Source: Tellurirhabdus rosea (GTDB lineage: Bacteria; Bacteroidota; Bacteroidia; Cytophagales; Spirosomataceae). From it: DNA of 64,000 nt. Numbering within the stretch: position 1 is the stretch's first letter; each line of letters starts with the position of its first letter. The stretch is from NCBI RefSeq assembly GCF_026278345.1, contig NZ_CP111085.1:4994282-5058281 (forward strand), given 5' to 3'. This document shows positions 49,894 to 60,627 of the stretch, piece after piece. Under the pieces are notes generated by a model. That model saw only the letters and a list, made by a program, of their open reading frames with translations. It was not told the DNA's origin and made no database searches. Made by a program: the position numbers and the translations under genes.

Positions 49894-51564
49894 ATGAAGC
49901 GTATTTTTTTATTCTGTCTGCTGATTTGGGGTGGCGTGGCTGGCGGCCAGCCACTGCCCGTCGCTATCGCGGTCGATGCCGCCAGGCCGGTGGGCGACAT
50001 GAAGCCGTTCTGGGCGTTTTTCGGCTACGACGAACCCAATTACACCACCCGGAAAGACGGCCAGAAACTGCTCACCGAACTGCAGCAGCTTAGTCCCGTG
50101 CCGGTCTACGTCCGGGCGCACAACCTGCTGACTTCGAAAGGCAACAGCCCCGGTCCTGACCTGAAATGGGGCTTTACGGATGCCTACCGGGAAGATGCCA
50201 GCGGCCGGCCCATTTATAACTGGACGGTGGTGGACAGCATCGTGGACACCTACGTCAAACGGGGCATGAAGCCGCTCATGGAAATCGGGTTTATGCCCCA
50301 GGCGCTTTCGGTCAAGCCCGAACCTTACGAACACCGCTGGAGCCAGGGCGGCAACCTCTGGACGGGCTGGACCTACCCGCCGAAAGACTACGACAAATGG
50401 CGGGAACTGGTGTATCAGTGGGTCAGACACAGCATCGACCGCTACGGAAAAAAGGAAGTGACAAGCTGGCTTTGGGAAGTCTGGAATGAGCCGGACATCA
50501 GCTACTGGTCGGGGACGTTCGACGAATACTGCAAATTGTACGATTACGCCGCCGACGGCCTGAAACGGGCCTGCCCCGAATGCACCATCGGCGGGCCGCA
50601 TACCACCAGTCCGCGCAGCGAAAAAGCCTACAGCTACCTGACCCGCTTCATCGAACACTGCCTGCGGGGGCAGAACTACGCGACGGGTAAAATCGGGACG
50701 CCGCTCCAATACATCGGCTTCCACGCCAAAGGCAACCCGGAATTTGTCGGCGGCCATATCCGCATGAACATGGGCGTACAGCTGAAAGACATCCAGCGGG
50801 CGTTCGAAGCCGTCAATTCGTTTCCCGAACTGAAAAACATTCCCATCATCATCGGGGAATGTGATCCCGAAGGCTGTGCGGCCTGCGCCGTCACGCGCGA
50901 CCCCCGCTACGGCTACCGGAACGGCACGATGTATTCCAGCTACACCGCCTCCTCGTTTGCCCGCATCTACGAGCTGATGGACCAGCACCAGGTGAACCTG
51001 CGCGGGGCCGTGAGCTGGTCGTTCGAGTTCGAGGATCAGCCGTGGTTTGCCGGTTTCCGCGATCTGGCGACGCACGGCGTCGATAAGCCCGTGCTGAACA
51101 TTTTCCGGATGTTTGGCAAAATGAGCGGCCAGCGGCTGGCGGTCCAGACCGACAAGGGGCTCAAAGCGGCTTCCATCATCGCCAGCGGCGTCCGGGCCGA
51201 GAACGACGTGAACGCGATCGCCAGCAAAAGTGCCCGCTCGCTCTGCGTGATGGTGTGGAATTACCACGATGACGACGTGCCCGGCCCGGCCACTCCGGTC
51301 CAGCTCACCATCAACGGCCTATCCCAAAAGAAGGTGCTGACCCGCCACTACCGGGTGGATGACCGGCACAGCAACGCCTTCGAGAAGTGGAAGTCGATGG
51401 GAAGTCCGCAGCAGGTGTCGGCCGAGCAGTACAAGGCGCTGGAACAGGCGGGCGGGCTCCAGGAACTGACCCCGCCAACGTCCAAAGCGGTGGCCGGCGG
51501 CAAAACGACGCTGACCTTCGACCTGCCCCGGCAGGGTGTTTCCCTGATTCAGTTAAGCTGGTAA
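49894..51564 (+). CDS. Glycoside hydrolase family 39 (beta-xylosidase-like)
   Basis: Secreted enzyme of 556 residues, signal ending near AGGQ. Clan GH-A barrel with acid/base E199 in WLWEVWNEPDISYWSG and nucleophile E322 in IPIIIGECDPEGC. Typical GH39 features include a conserved FFGYDEPNY-type start and RAHNLL near residue 70. The C-terminal beta-sandwich runs to the end. GH39 includes beta-xylosidases and alpha-L-iduronidases, and newer members cleave other L-sugar linkages; xylosidase activity is the natural guess in this operon. Confidence 0.88.
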   Translation: MKRIFLFCLLIWGGVAGGQPLPVAIAVDAARPVGDMKPFWAFFGYDEPNYTTRKDGQKLLTELQQLSPVPVYVRAHNLLTSKGNSPGPDLKWGFTDAYREDASGRPIYNWTVVDSIVDTYVKRGMKPLMEIGFMPQALSVKPEPYEHRWSQGGNLWTGWTYPPKDYDKWRELVYQWVRHSIDRYGKKEVTSWLWEVWNEPDISYWSGTFDEYCKLYDYAADGLKRACPECTIGGPHTTSPRSEKAYSYLTRFIEHCLRGQNYATGKIGTPLQYIGFHAKGNPEFVGGHIRMNMGVQLKDIQRAFEAVNSFPELKNIPIIIGECDPEGCAACAVTRDPRYGYRNGTMYSSYTASSFARIYELMDQHQVNLRGAVSWSFEFEDQPWFAGFRDLATHGVDKPVLNIFRMFGKMSGQRLAVQTDKGLKAASIIASGVRAENDVNAIASKSARSLCVMVWNYHDDDVPGPATPVQLTINGLSQKKVLTRHYRVDDRHSNAFEKWKSMGSPQQVSAEQYKALEQAGGLQELTPPTSKAVAGGKTTLTFDLPRQGVSLIQLSW

Positions 51565-51705
51565 ATTCTGATTCCGCCCGAATTAAGGCCCCTGAAAGGT
51601 CACGGAATTTTTTGAATGAATCGCCGGATGCGGAAGGGGCCGGGGGCAGGCAGTAAGTCCCCCGGCATCCTGCCTTTCCCCTAAAATTCCTAAAGCCATT
51701 CATTC

Positions 51706-54700
51706 ATGAGCCTTTCGTCCGTTGCCCGGCCGACGCTGTCCCTGCTGGGGGTCGTCGCCGCCTCACTGGGCCTGTACGCCTGCCTTCGTGCCAAACCCAC
51801 GGCGCCATCAACGGCCGCCGCTCAGACCTCCGTTCAGGCGGCGCCCGCCCCGCTGCCCCGCGTGCTGGTCTTTTCCAAAACCAAAGGCTGGGTGCACACG
51901 TCCATTCCCTTTGGCATCGCGGCGATTCAGAAGCTGGGGAAGGAGCATCGCTTCCTGGTCGATACCACCAAAAACGCGGCCTTTTTCACCGACGACAGCC
52001 TGAAACGCTACGCGGCCGTTATTTTCAATTGTACGACCGGAAACGTCCTCAATCCGCAGCAACAGGCGGCTTTTGAGCGGTACATCCAGGCGGGCGGCGG
52101 CTACGTCGGGATTCATTCGGCGGCCGACACGGAATACGAATGGCCCTGGTACGCCAAGCTGATGGGCGCTCATTTTTCGAGCCACCCCAACCACCCGAAC
52201 GTCCGGAAGGCAACCGTCGAAGTGACCGATAAGGCCCACCCTTCGACCGCCCACCTGCCCGACCGCTGGGAGCGCACCGACGAATGGTACAACTACCGCT
52301 CGTTCTACACCGGCCTGAAGGTGCTGGCGAATCTGGACGAGAACACCTACGAGGGCGGCACCAATGGCGCCAGTCACCCCATCGCCTGGTACCACGAGTT
52401 CGACGGCGGGCGGGCCTGGTACACGGGCGGCGGTCATACCGACGAGAGCTTCAGCCAGCCCGATTTCCTGCAGCACGTGCTCGGCGGCATTCAGTACGCC
52501 ATGGGCAACAACCGGCCGCGTGACTACCGCAAAGCGTATTCGGTCGAAGTGCCGGAGCAGAACCGCTTCGTGAAAACCGTGCTGGTCAACGACCTGGACT
52601 CGCCGATGGAACTGGCCGTAGCGGACGATGGACGGGTTTTTTATACCGAACTGAAAGGGAAACTGTCGGTTTACGATGCCAGAACGGGGCAGAACAAACT
52701 GGTGCACAAATTCCCGATTACCTCCAAAGGCGGCACGGGCCTCATCGGCGTGACGCTGGACCCGAATTTCAGCCGGAACCCGTTTATCTACGTTTATTAC
52801 GCCCCGCCTTCCGAAAGCGAACCGTTTGATTTTTACCTCTCGCGGTTTGTGGTGAATCCGGACAATTCGCTGGATTTGTCGTCGGAAAAAGTGCTGCTGA
52901 AAGTGCCCGTCGAAATCAACAGCGGGGCGCACCACGGGGGTTCGCTGGCCTGGGATAAGGACGGAAACCTGTACCTCTCGACCGGCGACAGTTCCAGCCC
53001 GTTCCCGTCCAACGGCTACGCGCCCATCGACGAGCGCCCCGGCAGGGAATATTACAGCCTCGACGCCCAGCGGTCGGCCGGGAACACCAACGATCTGAAA
53101 GGAAAAATTCTGCGCATCCATCCCGAAGCCGACGGCACCTACACGGTTCCGGTGGGCAACCTGTTTCCGAAAGGCACAGAAAAAACGCGGCCCGAAATCT
53201 ACGCGATGGGCTGCCGCAACCCGTACCGCATCGCCGTGAACCCGAAAACGTCGGTGGTGTACTGGGGCGAAATCGGCCCCGACGCCGGGAAGGACAGTCT
53301 TCAGGGGCCGCGCGGGTACGACGAATTCAACCAGGCCAAAAAACCGGGCTTTTTCGGCTGGCCGTACTTCGTCGGCAACAACTACGCCTACGCCAAATGG
53401 GATTTTGCCGACAACACGGCCGGCCCCCCGTTCGATCCGAAAGCGCCGGTCAACCAGTCGCCCAACAACACGGGCCTGACCAGCCTGCCGCCCGCTACGC
53501 CCGCCATGATCTGGTATCCGTACGCCGCTTCGGCCGAATTTCCGGAACTGGGTCTGGGCGGCCGTTCGGCAATGGCGGGGATGTTTTATAGCTACGACCG
53601 GGCCTCGGCCTCGCCCGGCAAATTTCCCGAATACTACGACGGCGGGCTATTCGTCTTCGACTGGATGCGCAACTGGGTGATGGTGCTCCGGTTCGACCAG
53701 AACGAAAACTACGTCCGCTCCGAACCGTTCATGGCGGGCAACGGCGACTTCCGCCGCCCCATCGATCTGGCCTTTACCCGCGACGGCGTCATGTATATGC
53801 TCGAATACGGCTCTGTCTACGGCGCTGACAACGACGACGCCCGGCTGGTCCGGATCGAGTACAATACCGGCAACCGCGCCCCGCTGGCCTCCGCCCGCGT
53901 CTTCGATTCTACGGCCGTGGCGCAGGCCAGTGCCAAAGCCTACCTCACCTCCGAATCCCGGCAGAACGTCCCGCTGGTCCGGGAAGCCGCCGGACCGGCC
54001 CCGCTGCAGGTTCGTTTCAGCGGCCGGGGTACGGACCTCGACGAAGACGACCGGCTGACTTACGAATGGCTTTTCGATGGCCGGACGGTCGGCGCAACCC
54101 GTCCCGAGGCCCGGTTTACCTACACCCGGCCGGGCACCTATCCGGCGGTATTCCGGGTGACGGACGCGGCCGGGAAGGTCGGCACGGATACCATTCTGGT
54201 CAAGGTCGGCAACGCCCGTCCGGAAGTGACCATCACGACCCCCGGCAACCGCTCGTTTTTCTGGGAAGGCAAGCCGCTGGCGTACGCCGTGAAGGTGACC
54301 GATCAGGAAACTCCGCGCATCGACCCCGGCAAGGTCAGCGTCTACCTGGCGTATAACCCGCAGCCCGCCGCGTCCCGCGAAGCCTCAGCCGGGCACCAGG
54401 TGCTGACACCGGAACCGCTGGGCAAAAGTCTGATGGCCAACAGCGACTGCAAAGCCTGTCATCAGGTGGACAAAAAATCGGTTGGGCCGACGTTTGTCGA
54501 TATTGCCCGGCGATACAAAACCGAAAACGGCTCGCTGGACATGCTTGCCCGCAAAATCATCACCGGCGGGGGCGGCAACTGGAGCAAACAGTACGTCATG
54601 AGCGCCCACCCGCAGGTGCCGCTGCCCGACGCCCAGGAAATGGTCCGGTACATTTTCTCGCTGACGGACAAACAGCAGGCGCAGAAAACGCTGGCGACCG

Positions 54701-55206
54701 AAGGCGTGCTGACCTTCCGGGAGCACAAGGCCAACGAGCCGCGCGGGCAGTACACGCTACTGGCGTCGTACACGGATGCAGGCGCGAAAGGGGCGGAGCC
54801 GCTGACAGGGATCGACCTGATCACGCTGCGCCCGGCCAAAGTAAGCACCGTGTATGCCGACGAGGTGAAGGGCTTTCCGCGCTGGGGCAACAGCCTGAGC
54901 CAGGGCAGTCACAAGGCGCACATCATGCTCAGAAACATCGACCTAACGGGCATCCGAACGCTAACCTACGAATACTCGGCCCAGGACAAGGACGGCGAAA
55001 TCGAGGTCCGGCTCGATTCGTACGCCGGGCCGGTGGTGAGCCGGACACCGTTCAGGCCGACGGGCGGGTGGAACAAACGGGAGAAACTGACCGCCGGATT
55101 CGACAAGCCCCTGAGCGGAAAGCACGACCTTTACTTCGTGGTCGTGCGGCGACAGAAACCGTTCAACGACCTGATTAACCTTAGTTCGATTCAGTTTGAC
55201 GAGTAA
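51706..55206 (+). CDS. Multidomain ThuA / PQQ-type sugar dehydrogenase / PKD / cytochrome c lipoprotein
   Basis: A 1166-residue lipoprotein (lipobox LGLYAC, C26). Domains in order: ThuA-like glutamine-amidotransferase fold, about 50-270 ([37 protein letters not shown]); six-bladed glucose/sorbosone dehydrogenase propeller, about 280-720 ([45 protein letters not shown]); a PKD domain, about 765-850; a cytochrome c domain with CKACH (C915, C918, H919); and a CBM6-like sandwich from about 1010. A PQQ-type dehydrogenase fused to its own haem could oxidise released sugars and pass electrons to the respiratory chain. It is 141 nt after GH39 and ends at a strong terminator, closing the operon. Confidence 0.9.
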   Translation: MSLSSVARPTLSLLGVVAASLGLYACLRAKPTAPSTAAAQTSVQAAPAPLPRVLVFSKTKGWVHTSIPFGIAAIQKLGKEHRFLVDTTKNAAFFTDDSLKRYAAVIFNCTTGNVLNPQQQAAFERYIQAGGGYVGIHSAADTEYEWPWYAKLMGAHFSSHPNHPNVRKATVEVTDKAHPSTAHLPDRWERTDEWYNYRSFYTGLKVLANLDENTYEGGTNGASHPIAWYHEFDGGRAWYTGGGHTDESFSQPDFLQHVLGGIQYAMGNNRPRDYRKAYSVEVPEQNRFVKTVLVNDLDSPMELAVADDGRVFYTELKGKLSVYDARTGQNKLVHKFPITSKGGTGLIGVTLDPNFSRNPFIYVYYAPPSESEPFDFYLSRFVVNPDNSLDLSSEKVLLKVPVEINSGAHHGGSLAWDKDGNLYLSTGDSSSPFPSNGYAPIDERPGREYYSLDAQRSAGNTNDLKGKILRIHPEADGTYTVPVGNLFPKGTEKTRPEIYAMGCRNPYRIAVNPKTSVVYWGEIGPDAGKDSLQGPRGYDEFNQAKKPGFFGWPYFVGNNYAYAKWDFADNTAGPPFDPKAPVNQSPNNTGLTSLPPATPAMIWYPYAASAEFPELGLGGRSAMAGMFYSYDRASASPGKFPEYYDGGLFVFDWMRNWVMVLRFDQNENYVRSEPFMAGNGDFRRPIDLAFTRDGVMYMLEYGSVYGADNDDARLVRIEYNTGNRAPLASARVFDSTAVAQASAKAYLTSESRQNVPLVREAAGPAPLQVRFSGRGTDLDEDDRLTYEWLFDGRTVGATRPEARFTYTRPGTYPAVFRVTDAAGKVGTDTILVKVGNARPEVTITTPGNRSFFWEGKPLAYAVKVTDQETPRIDPGKVSVYLAYNPQPAASREASAGHQVLTPEPLGKSLMANSDCKACHQVDKKSVGPTFVDIARRYKTENGSLDMLARKIITGGGGNWSKQYVMSAHPQVPLPDAQEMVRYIFSLTDKQQAQKTLATEGVLTFREHKANEPRGQYTLLASYTDAGAKGAEPLTGIDLITLRPAKVSTVYADEVKGFPRWGNSLSQGSHKAHIMLRNIDLTGIRTLTYEYSAQDKDGEIEVRLDSYAGPVVSRTPFRPTGGWNKREKLTAGFDKPLSGKHDLYFVVVRRQKPFNDLINLSSIQFDE

Positions 55207-55208
55207 GG

Positions 55209-55243
55209 AAAACGTCCCGGCCCGCGAGCCGGGACGTTTTTTT
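55209..55243 (+). terminator. Terminator closing the glycosidase cluster
   Basis: AACGTCCCGGC/GCCGGGACGTT, 11-bp perfect stem with 6-nt loop and a T-run, directly after the stop codon. Confidence 0.95.
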
Positions 55244-55267
55244 CTGCCATTTCCCACCGAAAAGCCC

Positions 55268-55275
55268 TACCTTTG
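55268..55275 (+). promoter_or_regulatory. -7 element TACCTTTG of purL
   Basis: Perfect TAnnTTTG, 29 nt before the purL ATG and after the preceding terminator. The -33 box is not evident. Confidence 0.6.
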
Positions 55276-55304
55276 CGGCCAGTAATCACTTCTGTTTATT
55301 ACGC

Positions 55305-57572
55305 ATGGCTGCCGAAGCACCTGAACAAGCAATTCCCACTGTCGAAACCGCCCGCAAACTGGGCCTGCTTCCCGACGAATACGACCGCATCTGTGACATT
55401 CTGGGCCGCAAACCCAATTTCACCGAACTGAGCATTTTCTCGGTCATGTGGTCGGAACACTGCTCGTACAAAAACTCCATCGTCTGGCTCAAAACCCTGC
55501 CCCGCGACTCCGAACGGATGCTGGCGAAGGCGGGCGAAGAGAACGCCGGACTCGTGGACATCGGCGATGGCCTGGCCTGTAGCTTCAAAATCGAATCCCA
55601 TAACCACCCCTCGGCCCTCGAACCCTACCAGGGCGCGGCAACGGGCGTGGGCGGGATCAACCGCGATATTTTTACGATGGGTGCCCGGCCCATCGCCCAG
55701 CTGAACTCGCTGCGCTTCGGCGACCTGAGCCTGCCCAAAACGCGGCGCCTGCTGCGGGGCGTGGTGAAAGGCATCGGCGATTACGGCAACGCGTTCGGCA
55801 TTCCGACCGTCGGCGGCGAGGTGTATTTCGACGAATGTTACAACACCAACCCGCTGGTCAACGCGTTCTCGGCCGGAATCGTGAAGGTCGGTACCGTGGC
55901 TAAAGCCACTTCGTACGGCGTCGGCAACCCGGTGTTCATCGTTGGGTCCGCGACCGGTAAGGACGGCATCCACGGGGCGACGTTTGCTTCCGAAGATATT
56001 TCCGAAAAGTCGGAAGAGAAGCTCCCGGCCGTGCAGGTGGGCGACCCGTTCATGGAAAAACTGCTGCTCGAAGCGACGCTGGAAATCATCGCCACGGGCT
56101 ACGTCATCGGCATTCAGGACATGGGCGCGGCGGGCATCATCTGCTCGACCTCCGAAATGAGCGCCAAGGGCGAACACGGCATGATCATCGACCTCGACAA
56201 GGTGCCGACCCGCCAGCAGAACATGGAGCCGTTCGAAATCCTCCTTTCCGAATCGCAGGAGCGGATGCTCGTGGTGGTCGAAAAAGGGAAGGAAGACGTC
56301 ATCAACGGCATTTTCGAGAAATGGGACCTGCACTGCGAACAGATCGGTGAGGTGACCGCCGCACCGGAAGGGGATACCGGGCGGCTGCATTTCTACCGCT
56401 ACGGTCAGCTGGTGGCCGACGTTCCGGCCCACGACCTCGTGCTGGGCGGCGGCGCGCCGCAGTACCACCGCGAATACCGCGAACCGGCGTACATCAAAGA
56501 ATTTGAAAAGTTTTCGATCGATAGCGTGCAGGATGTGCAGACTCAGGAACTGAAGTCCGTGGCGAAACACCTGCTGGCGCACCCGAATATCTGCTCCCGC
56601 CGCTGGATTTACGAGCAGTACGACTCGATGGTCGGCACGGCCAACCGCAGCACCAACGCCCCGTCGGACGCCGCCGTGGTGCGCATCAAAACGCCGGAAA
56701 CGGGTCTGAGCAACAAATCCATCGTCATCACAGTCGATTGCAACAGCCGCTACGTCAACGCCAACCCGAACACGGGTGCGCAGATCGCCGTGGCCGAAGC
56801 CGCCCGGAACATCGTCTGCTCCGGCGGCGAGCCGCTGGCCGTGACCAACAACCTGAACTTCGGCAACCCGTACGTGCCGGAAGTATACTGGCACTTCGTG
56901 GAAGCCGTGAAAGGCATGGGCGAGGCCTGCCGCCGCTTCGAAACGCCGGTGACGGGCGGAAACGTCAGCTTCTACAACCAGAGTTCCGACGACGGCCCGG
57001 TCTTCCCGACGCCGACCATCGGGATGCTCGGCCTGATGGAAGACCCCGGCAACCGCATGACGCTGAACTTCCGGAGCGTTGGCGACCTCGTTTACCTGGT
57101 CGGTCAGCCGAAGGCCGATATTGCTTCGTCGGAGTACCTGTACTCGTTCCGCGGCGTGAAGGCGTCGCCGGCCCCGGCCTTCGACATGGAGGAGGAACTG
57201 GCCGTGCAGGCCGCTGTCAAGACGCTGATTACGCAAAAACTGGTCGTTTCGGCCCACGACGTATCGGACGGCGGGCTGTTCGTCGCCGTGGCCGAGTCGG
57301 CCATGGCGGGCGGCACGGGCTTCTCGATCACGACGGATTCCGCGTTCCGCAAGGATGCCTACCTGTTCGGCGAGAGCCAGAGCCGGGTGGTGGTATCCGT
57401 AGCGCCGGTACGAAGCGCCGAGTTCGAAGCGGCTCTGCAAAGCGCGGGCGTGGCCTTCAGCAAAATCGGCGAAGTGACCGAAGCGGACTTCGTGGTGGAT
57501 GGTGAAACGGTTCTGACCGTGGCCGAAGCGGGCGAACTCTACGACAACGCGCTGGGCAAGATTATGGAATAA
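55305..57572 (+). CDS. purL: Phosphoribosylformylglycinamidine synthase, PurL subunit
   Basis: Purine biosynthesis, step four: ATP-dependent conversion of FGAR to FGAM; 755 residues. It is the small PurL type, lacking the PurS-like and glutaminase domains of E. coli PurL, so it needs separate PurS and PurQ. Motifs: [20 protein letters not shown] with the catalytic His, [38 protein letters not shown] and [11 protein letters not shown]. The gene stands alone between two terminators with its own promoter. Confidence 0.97.
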   Translation: MAAEAPEQAIPTVETARKLGLLPDEYDRICDILGRKPNFTELSIFSVMWSEHCSYKNSIVWLKTLPRDSERMLAKAGEENAGLVDIGDGLACSFKIESHNHPSALEPYQGAATGVGGINRDIFTMGARPIAQLNSLRFGDLSLPKTRRLLRGVVKGIGDYGNAFGIPTVGGEVYFDECYNTNPLVNAFSAGIVKVGTVAKATSYGVGNPVFIVGSATGKDGIHGATFASEDISEKSEEKLPAVQVGDPFMEKLLLEATLEIIATGYVIGIQDMGAAGIICSTSEMSAKGEHGMIIDLDKVPTRQQNMEPFEILLSESQERMLVVVEKGKEDVINGIFEKWDLHCEQIGEVTAAPEGDTGRLHFYRYGQLVADVPAHDLVLGGGAPQYHREYREPAYIKEFEKFSIDSVQDVQTQELKSVAKHLLAHPNICSRRWIYEQYDSMVGTANRSTNAPSDAAVVRIKTPETGLSNKSIVITVDCNSRYVNANPNTGAQIAVAEAARNIVCSGGEPLAVTNNLNFGNPYVPEVYWHFVEAVKGMGEACRRFETPVTGGNVSFYNQSSDDGPVFPTPTIGMLGLMEDPGNRMTLNFRSVGDLVYLVGQPKADIASSEYLYSFRGVKASPAPAFDMEEELAVQAAVKTLITQKLVVSAHDVSDGGLFVAVAESAMAGGTGFSITTDSAFRKDAYLFGESQSRVVVSVAPVRSAEFEAALQSAGVAFSKIGEVTEADFVVDGETVLTVAEAGELYDNALGKIME

Positions 57573-57594
57573 GACGGTTTGCAAACCGTTTAAG

Positions 57595-57632
57595 AAAAGC
57601 CAGACTTGCCGGGTGCAGGTCTGGCTTTTTCT
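57595..57632 (+). terminator. Rho-independent terminator of purL
   Basis: AAAAGCCAGAC/GTCTGGCTTTT, 11-bp stem, 13-nt loop, T-run. Upstream of it, ACGGTTTGCAAACCGT (57574-57589) is a separate perfect palindrome. Confidence 0.9.
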
Positions 57633-57649
57633 GTGATCAGGGTGAGTTG

Positions 57650-57740
57650 TTTCTCGCAGATTAACGCGGATTTTAAGCGCAGATTCTCGCAGACTTTCTG
57701 TGAAAATCTGCGCTTAAAATCCGCGTTAATCTGCGAGAAA
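57650..57740. repeat. 36-bp perfect inverted repeat
   Basis: Arms 57650-57685 and 57705-57740 are exact reverse complements with a 19-nt spacer. The sequence is made of CGCAGATT/AACGCGGATTTT-type units. No T-run follows and purL already has a terminator, so this is a separate intergenic element. Confidence 0.9.
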
Positions 57741-57877
57741 TACTTGTGCACGCCTCCTGTGAAATTTCCACCCCGGCGCGAATGCTAGAGCAAAACCAGA
57801 AGCCCGGCAGTTGGCGCAGTAGGTTCGTTGTCCGAACCATTCTTTTTCGGTAGTTTCGTCAGGCAAATAATAAAACC

Positions 57878-58486
57878 ATGAACGCTCTTCCTCTTTCTCA
57901 TCCGCGGTACACCGTCGAAGAATACTTTGAACTGGAAAAAGAAAGCGATATCCGGTATGAGTTTTACAGCGGTGAGGTGTTTGCGATGGCGGGTACGACC
58001 GTGACGCATAATCTGCTGGTAGACCGGGTAAAAGATTTGTTAAAGGCTTTTTTCAGGCCAAAAGGTTGCAACGTCTTTTCGGAAAACATTAAGGTCGAAG
58101 TCATTCGCGGCCTGTATTATCCGTACCCGGACGTTATCGTGGCCTGCCACCCGTTCGACCTGCGGGGGACAAACCTGATGGTTCGTCAGCCGCGCATTCT
58201 GGTAGAGGTACTTTCGGCTTCCACGGCCGAGAAAGACAGGGGTTTCAAGTGGCGGCAGTACCGCAAACTGCCCTCGCTCTGGTACTATGTGCTGGTAGAC
58301 CAGTACGCCGCCGTGGTCGAACTCTTCAGCCGACGCGAAGAAACCGACGAATGGATCAACACCGTGTACGAGCACTGGGATGACCGCATCGAGTTTTCAC
58401 GGCTCGGCTTCGGCATGACGCTGGGGGAAATCTACGAAGGAATTGATTTGAGTCAGGAAAGTGAGGAAATGTCGCCGCCGGAATAA
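57878..58486 (+). CDS. Uma2 family (DUF820) endonuclease-fold protein
   Basis: PD-(D/E)XK-fold protein of 202 residues. Family motifs: YTVEEYFELEKESDIRYEF, YSGEVFAMAGTTVTHNLL, YYPYPDVIVAC (Asp of the nuclease core), PRILVEVLSASTAEKDRGF (E-x-L of the core) and KWRQYRKLPSLWYYVLVDQ. Uma2 proteins are multi-copy in Bacteroidota and Cyanobacteria, with no settled role. The catalytic residues appear present. It is followed by a terminator and is probably monocistronic. Confidence 0.9.
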   Translation: MNALPLSHPRYTVEEYFELEKESDIRYEFYSGEVFAMAGTTVTHNLLVDRVKDLLKAFFRPKGCNVFSENIKVEVIRGLYYPYPDVIVACHPFDLRGTNLMVRQPRILVEVLSASTAEKDRGFKWRQYRKLPSLWYYVLVDQYAAVVELFSRREETDEWINTVYEHWDDRIEFSRLGFGMTLGEIYEGIDLSQESEEMSPPE

Positions 58487-58509
58487 TCCGGAAATAAAGA
58501 CAAACCCCT

Positions 58510-58549
58510 CAACGGCGCGGCCCTAAAACCCGCGCCGTTGTTTATTTTT
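58510..58549 (+). terminator. Terminator of the Uma2 gene
   Basis: CAACGGCGCGG/CCGCGCCGTTG, 11-bp stem, 9-nt loop, then TTTATTTTT. Confidence 0.92.
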
Positions 58550-58550
58550 G
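58543..58550 (+). promoter_or_regulatory. Possible -7 element TATTTTTG of truA
   Basis: Matches TAnnTTTG inside the T-run of the preceding terminator, only 7 nt from the truA ATG. If real, the mRNA would be nearly leaderless. Confidence 0.3.
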
Positions 58551-58557
58551 CCGTTAC

Positions 58558-59322
58558 ATGCGTTATTTCATTGAGTTATCTTACAAAGGCACGAATTACC
58601 ACGGCTGGCAGCACCAGCGCAATGGCATCAGCGTGCAGGAGGTGCTGGAAAAGGCCCTCAGCACCATCCTCCGGCAGCCCATCGAAATTGTCGGCAGCGG
58701 CCGGACCGATTCGGGGGTCCATGCCGAACAGCAGTTTGCTCATTTTGAAGTCGGGGAGCCGCTGACCGTGACCGGCGCCTTTCTGCACGCCCTCAACTGC
58801 ATGCTGCCGCCCGATGTGGCCATTCACGCCATCTTCCCGGTGCGCGACGACGACCACGCCCGGTACACGGCCTTTTCGCGGTATTACCAGTACCGAATCC
58901 GGCAGCGGAAAAGCCCGTTCCTGACGGATCTGGTCTATGTGTTTCGGGCCGATCTCGACATTGACCGCATGAACGAAGCGAGTGCTTTGTTGCTGCAACA
59001 CACGGATTTCCAGAGCTTCAGCAAGGTGCGGACAAGCGTGAGTCATTTCCGGTGCAAGATTGAGCGGGCCGAATGGCTGCTCGTAAACGACGAACTTACC
59101 TTTCACATCAAAGCCAACCGCTTCCTCTACGGCATGGTCCGGACACTGGTCGGGACGCTGCTCGAAGTGGGGCAGGGGCGCATGACGGTAGCCGAATTCG
59201 AACAGATCATTCGGGAGCGCGACCGCCGGAAAGCCGGACGCTCGGCCCCGGCCAACGGATTGTTTTTGGTCGAAGTAGGTTACCCGGAAGAGGTTTTTAC
59301 GAAAAAAAATAACCAAATTTGA
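58558..59322 (+). CDS. truA: tRNA pseudouridine(38-40) synthase
   Basis: Makes pseudouridine at positions 38-40 of the anticodon stem-loop; 254 residues. The start matches the family (YFIELSYKGTNYHGWQHQRN), the catalytic Asp is D51 in GSGRTDSGVHAEQ, and RYYQYRIRQRKSPF, HFRCKIERAEW and KANRFLYGMVRTLVGTLLEV are conserved TruA blocks. XdhC starts 44 nt after its stop. Confidence 0.96.
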   Translation: MRYFIELSYKGTNYHGWQHQRNGISVQEVLEKALSTILRQPIEIVGSGRTDSGVHAEQQFAHFEVGEPLTVTGAFLHALNCMLPPDVAIHAIFPVRDDDHARYTAFSRYYQYRIRQRKSPFLTDLVYVFRADLDIDRMNEASALLLQHTDFQSFSKVRTSVSHFRCKIERAEWLLVNDELTFHIKANRFLYGMVRTLVGTLLEVGQGRMTVAEFEQIIRERDRRKAGRSAPANGLFLVEVGYPEEVFTKKNNQI

Positions 59323-59366
59323 TTTCGCCAGCCTGCCGCGTACACAGGCAACTGGCGGGCACAGGT

Positions 59367-60341
59367 ATGATTAATGAGTTTCAGCAAATTATCAACGCCT
59401 ACCGGCAGACGGATTTTGGACAGCGGCGGGCGGCGCTGGCGACGGTGGTCGGCCTGCGCGGATCAGGTTACCGGAGGCCGGGAGCCCGCATGTACATCAC
59501 CGACGACGGGCAGTGGATCGGAGCCATCAGCGGCGGCTGTCTGGAAGGAGATGCCCTCCGGAAAGCCCGCGAGGTGATGAGCAGCGGACAGGCACGGTTA
59601 GTCGTATACGACACCTCGGACCCGGAAGGCGAAAACTTCGGCATCGGTCTGGGCTGTAACGGCATTCTCGACGTTCTGCTCGAACCCATCGACCCGACGG
59701 ACCCCGGCAACCGCGTCGAAACCCTGGCCCGCATCATCCGCGAACGGCAGATCGTCACGCTGGATACACCGCTGCCCGACGGCTCCGTTTTTTCGGAAAC
59801 GCTGAAGCCCGATATTCAGCTGCTGGTGTTTGGCGCGGGGTACGACGCCGCCCCGCTCGTGCAGCTGGCCAAACAGGTCGGCTGGCGGGTGGTCATTACC
59901 GACGACTGCGTGGCGCACCTGATGCCCAGACGCTTCGCCGCCGCGGACGAAATGGTCGCCATTCCGCGGGACGAAGTGGCCCAGAAACTGGCGATCGACG
60001 AATTTTCGGCCGCCGTACTGATTTCGCATAATTACAAATACGACCGGGCCGTGCTGGAAAAACTCCTGCAGACCGACATTCCGTACATCGGTCTGCTGGG
60101 ACCCAAAAAGCGGGGCGACGCCCTGCTGGGCGAGGTTTCGGGACTGAAACCCGGGGATACAGACCGGATTTTCGGACCCGTCGGGCTTGATCTGGGCGCG
60201 GAAACACCGCAGGAAATCGCCCTCTCGGTGGTGGCCGAAATTCAGGCCTTCTTCCGCAAAGCGTCGGGCCGACCATTGAAATTCAAGAATGCGCCGATCC
60301 ACCAAACCGGCGAAAGTGTCATGACCACCTCCTCCCTTTGA
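59367..60341 (+). CDS. XdhC family molybdenum-cofactor insertion protein
   Basis: Protein of 324 residues from ATG 59367 (the frame is open 48 nt further up, overlapping truA). The N-terminal XdhC/CoxI domain has ATVVGLRGSGYRRPGARMYI and AISGGCLEGDALRKA; the C-terminal Rossmann domain has LLVFGAGYDAAPLVQLAKQV and IGLLGPKKRGD. XdhC binds Moco and helps its sulfuration and insertion into xanthine-dehydrogenase-family enzymes. The obvious client is the PaoABC-type enzyme at 21-25 kb. A MocA-like gene lies 2 kb further on. Confidence 0.92.
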   Translation: MINEFQQIINAYRQTDFGQRRAALATVVGLRGSGYRRPGARMYITDDGQWIGAISGGCLEGDALRKAREVMSSGQARLVVYDTSDPEGENFGIGLGCNGILDVLLEPIDPTDPGNRVETLARIIRERQIVTLDTPLPDGSVFSETLKPDIQLLVFGAGYDAAPLVQLAKQVGWRVVITDDCVAHLMPRRFAAADEMVAIPRDEVAQKLAIDEFSAAVLISHNYKYDRAVLEKLLQTDIPYIGLLGPKKRGDALLGEVSGLKPGDTDRIFGPVGLDLGAETPQEIALSVVAEIQAFFRKASGRPLKFKNAPIHQTGESVMTTSSL

Positions 60342-60347
60342 CATAAA

Positions 60348-60385
60348 AAACGCGGCCAGAAGATTGGCCGCGTTTCTGGTTTTTT
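60348..60385. terminator. Two-way terminator between xdhC and the small convergent gene
   Basis: AAACGCGGCCA/TGGCCGCGTTT, 11-bp stem, 6-nt loop; A-run before and T-run shortly after, so both genes can use it. Confidence 0.85.
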
Positions 60386-60396
60386 GTCAACCTGAT

Positions 60397-60627
60397 TTAA
60401 ATCGTATCAATTCCACTTATTCCGAGGTATTTGTTGATGACTATCTTTAATTCATCCAGCTCCTCCAGCAGTAAGCGGGCCTTTTCGCCGACCGACTCCT
60501 GAATCTGAAACTGTTCTGTAGGGCTGGCCGTTTGCATAAACGCCGTCATTTCCGCCTCTGCCTCCGCCACATGCTGGGGGGCCTCAAGCCGCTCTACCAT
60601 CTCCAGCACTTCCTGTAATGCATTCAT
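60397..60627 (-). CDS. Small hypothetical helical protein
   Basis: A 76-residue protein from ATG 60627 (an in-frame start 57 nt upstream adds residues with no character). Sequence is acidic and helical: MNALQEVLEMVERLEAP, a middle part AEAEAEMTAFMQTASPTEQF, and the coiled-coil-like KARLLLEELDELKIVINKYL. No signal peptide, metal motif or known family recognised. It faces the XdhC gene tail to tail. Conserved-looking composition supports a real gene, but function is unknown. Confidence 0.6.
   Translation of the reverse strand: MNALQEVLEMVERLEAPQHVAEAEAEMTAFMQTASPTEQFQIQESVGEKARLLLEELDELKIVINKYLGISGIDTI

Noticed and set aside
55299-57584. A 761-codon open frame on the minus strand opposite purL
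   Set aside because: It mirrors the codon pattern of purL, and its translation is rich in His, Arg and Val with no domain. purL is unambiguous on the plus strand.
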